From NCBI RefSeq assembly GCF_947241125.1, contig NZ_OX365700.1, positions 3,132,001 through 3,196,000 of the forward strand: a DNA stretch of 64,000 nucleotides. Direction: 5' to 3'. Position numbers and translations under genes: made by a program. Below the pieces are notes generated by a model. It saw nothing but the letters and a program-made list of their open reading frames with translations. It did not search any database and was not told the origin of the DNA. The stretch's first letter is position 1. The number at the start of each line of letters is the position of its first letter. The DNA is from Nitrospira tepida (GTDB lineage: Bacteria > Nitrospirota > Nitrospiria > Nitrospirales > Nitrospiraceae). Shown one piece after another: positions 63,999 to 64,000 of this stretch.

Positions 63999-64000
63999 CG

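Overview
The window looks like chromosomal DNA of a Gram-negative, high-GC bacterium. Gene content and the style of the proteins suggest a Nitrospira-like (Nitrospirota) genome, but no rRNA or other lineage marker is present, so this is an inference. Almost everything from about 1.9 kb to the right edge is read from the minus strand, and the genes are tightly packed with many ATGA, GTGA or TTGA start/stop overlaps.

Layout. (1) 1-9.6 kb is housekeeping: an AMIN-type cell-wall amidase (cut by the window edge), truA, cysE, ispF, ispD, a membrane PIN-TRAM protein, class I fructose-bisphosphate aldolase and fructose-1,6-bisphosphatase. A complete IS1380-type element (19-bp perfect ends, 5-bp target duplication) sits between the FBPase gene and a DUF3108 gene. 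(2) 9.6-13.6 kb holds GDP-mannose supply (phosphomannomutase, ManC), a small four-helix-bundle gene flanked by heptanucleotide repeats, and a KdsC-like phosphatase. (3) 13.7-42.4 kb is a large surface-polysaccharide locus: a polyprenyl-phosphate sugar transferase, glycosyltransferases, two asparagine-synthase-like amidotransferases, a 2-epimerase, SDR epimerases, two methyltransferases, an SGNH hydrolase, a Wzm/Wzt ABC exporter, an aminotransferase, an oxidoreductase-acetyltransferase fusion, an O-antigen-ligase-like protein, RmlD, Gmd and RmlB. (4) 42.5-52.8 kb is an accessory island inserted into that locus. It contains gene fragments (SGNH hydrolase, Rhs core, truncated secretin), a toxin-antitoxin pair, an orphan Rhs tip with a lipoprotein gene, and three insertion sequences (IS3, IS1182, IS256). 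A 17-bp motif lies at both outer edges in inverted orientation, and it resembles the ends of a 210-bp MITE-like element at 38.4-38.6 kb. (5) 52.8-64 kb resumes the polysaccharide locus: methyltransferase, RmlA, many GT2/GT4 glycosyltransferases, an O-acetyltransferase and a GT4-GT9 fusion.

How it fits together. RmlA/B/D point to dTDP-rhamnose (no rmlC is seen here). ManB/ManC/Gmd point to GDP-6-deoxyhexoses. The oxidoreductase-acetyltransferase fusion, the aminotransferase and the 2-epimerase resemble the pathway to 2,3-diacetamido uronic acids, and the two AsnB-like proteins could amidate such acids. Chains would be exported by Wzm/Wzt and ligated by the WaaL-like protein.

The most unusual signals are the degenerate heptanucleotide arrays in gene spacers (GATTCAC/GTTTAAC type), the repeat family whose ends read CATGAATAATGTGGGTTAA, the Rhs/IS island bounded by related ends, and several protein fusions. 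No CRISPR array, tRNA or rRNA was seen.
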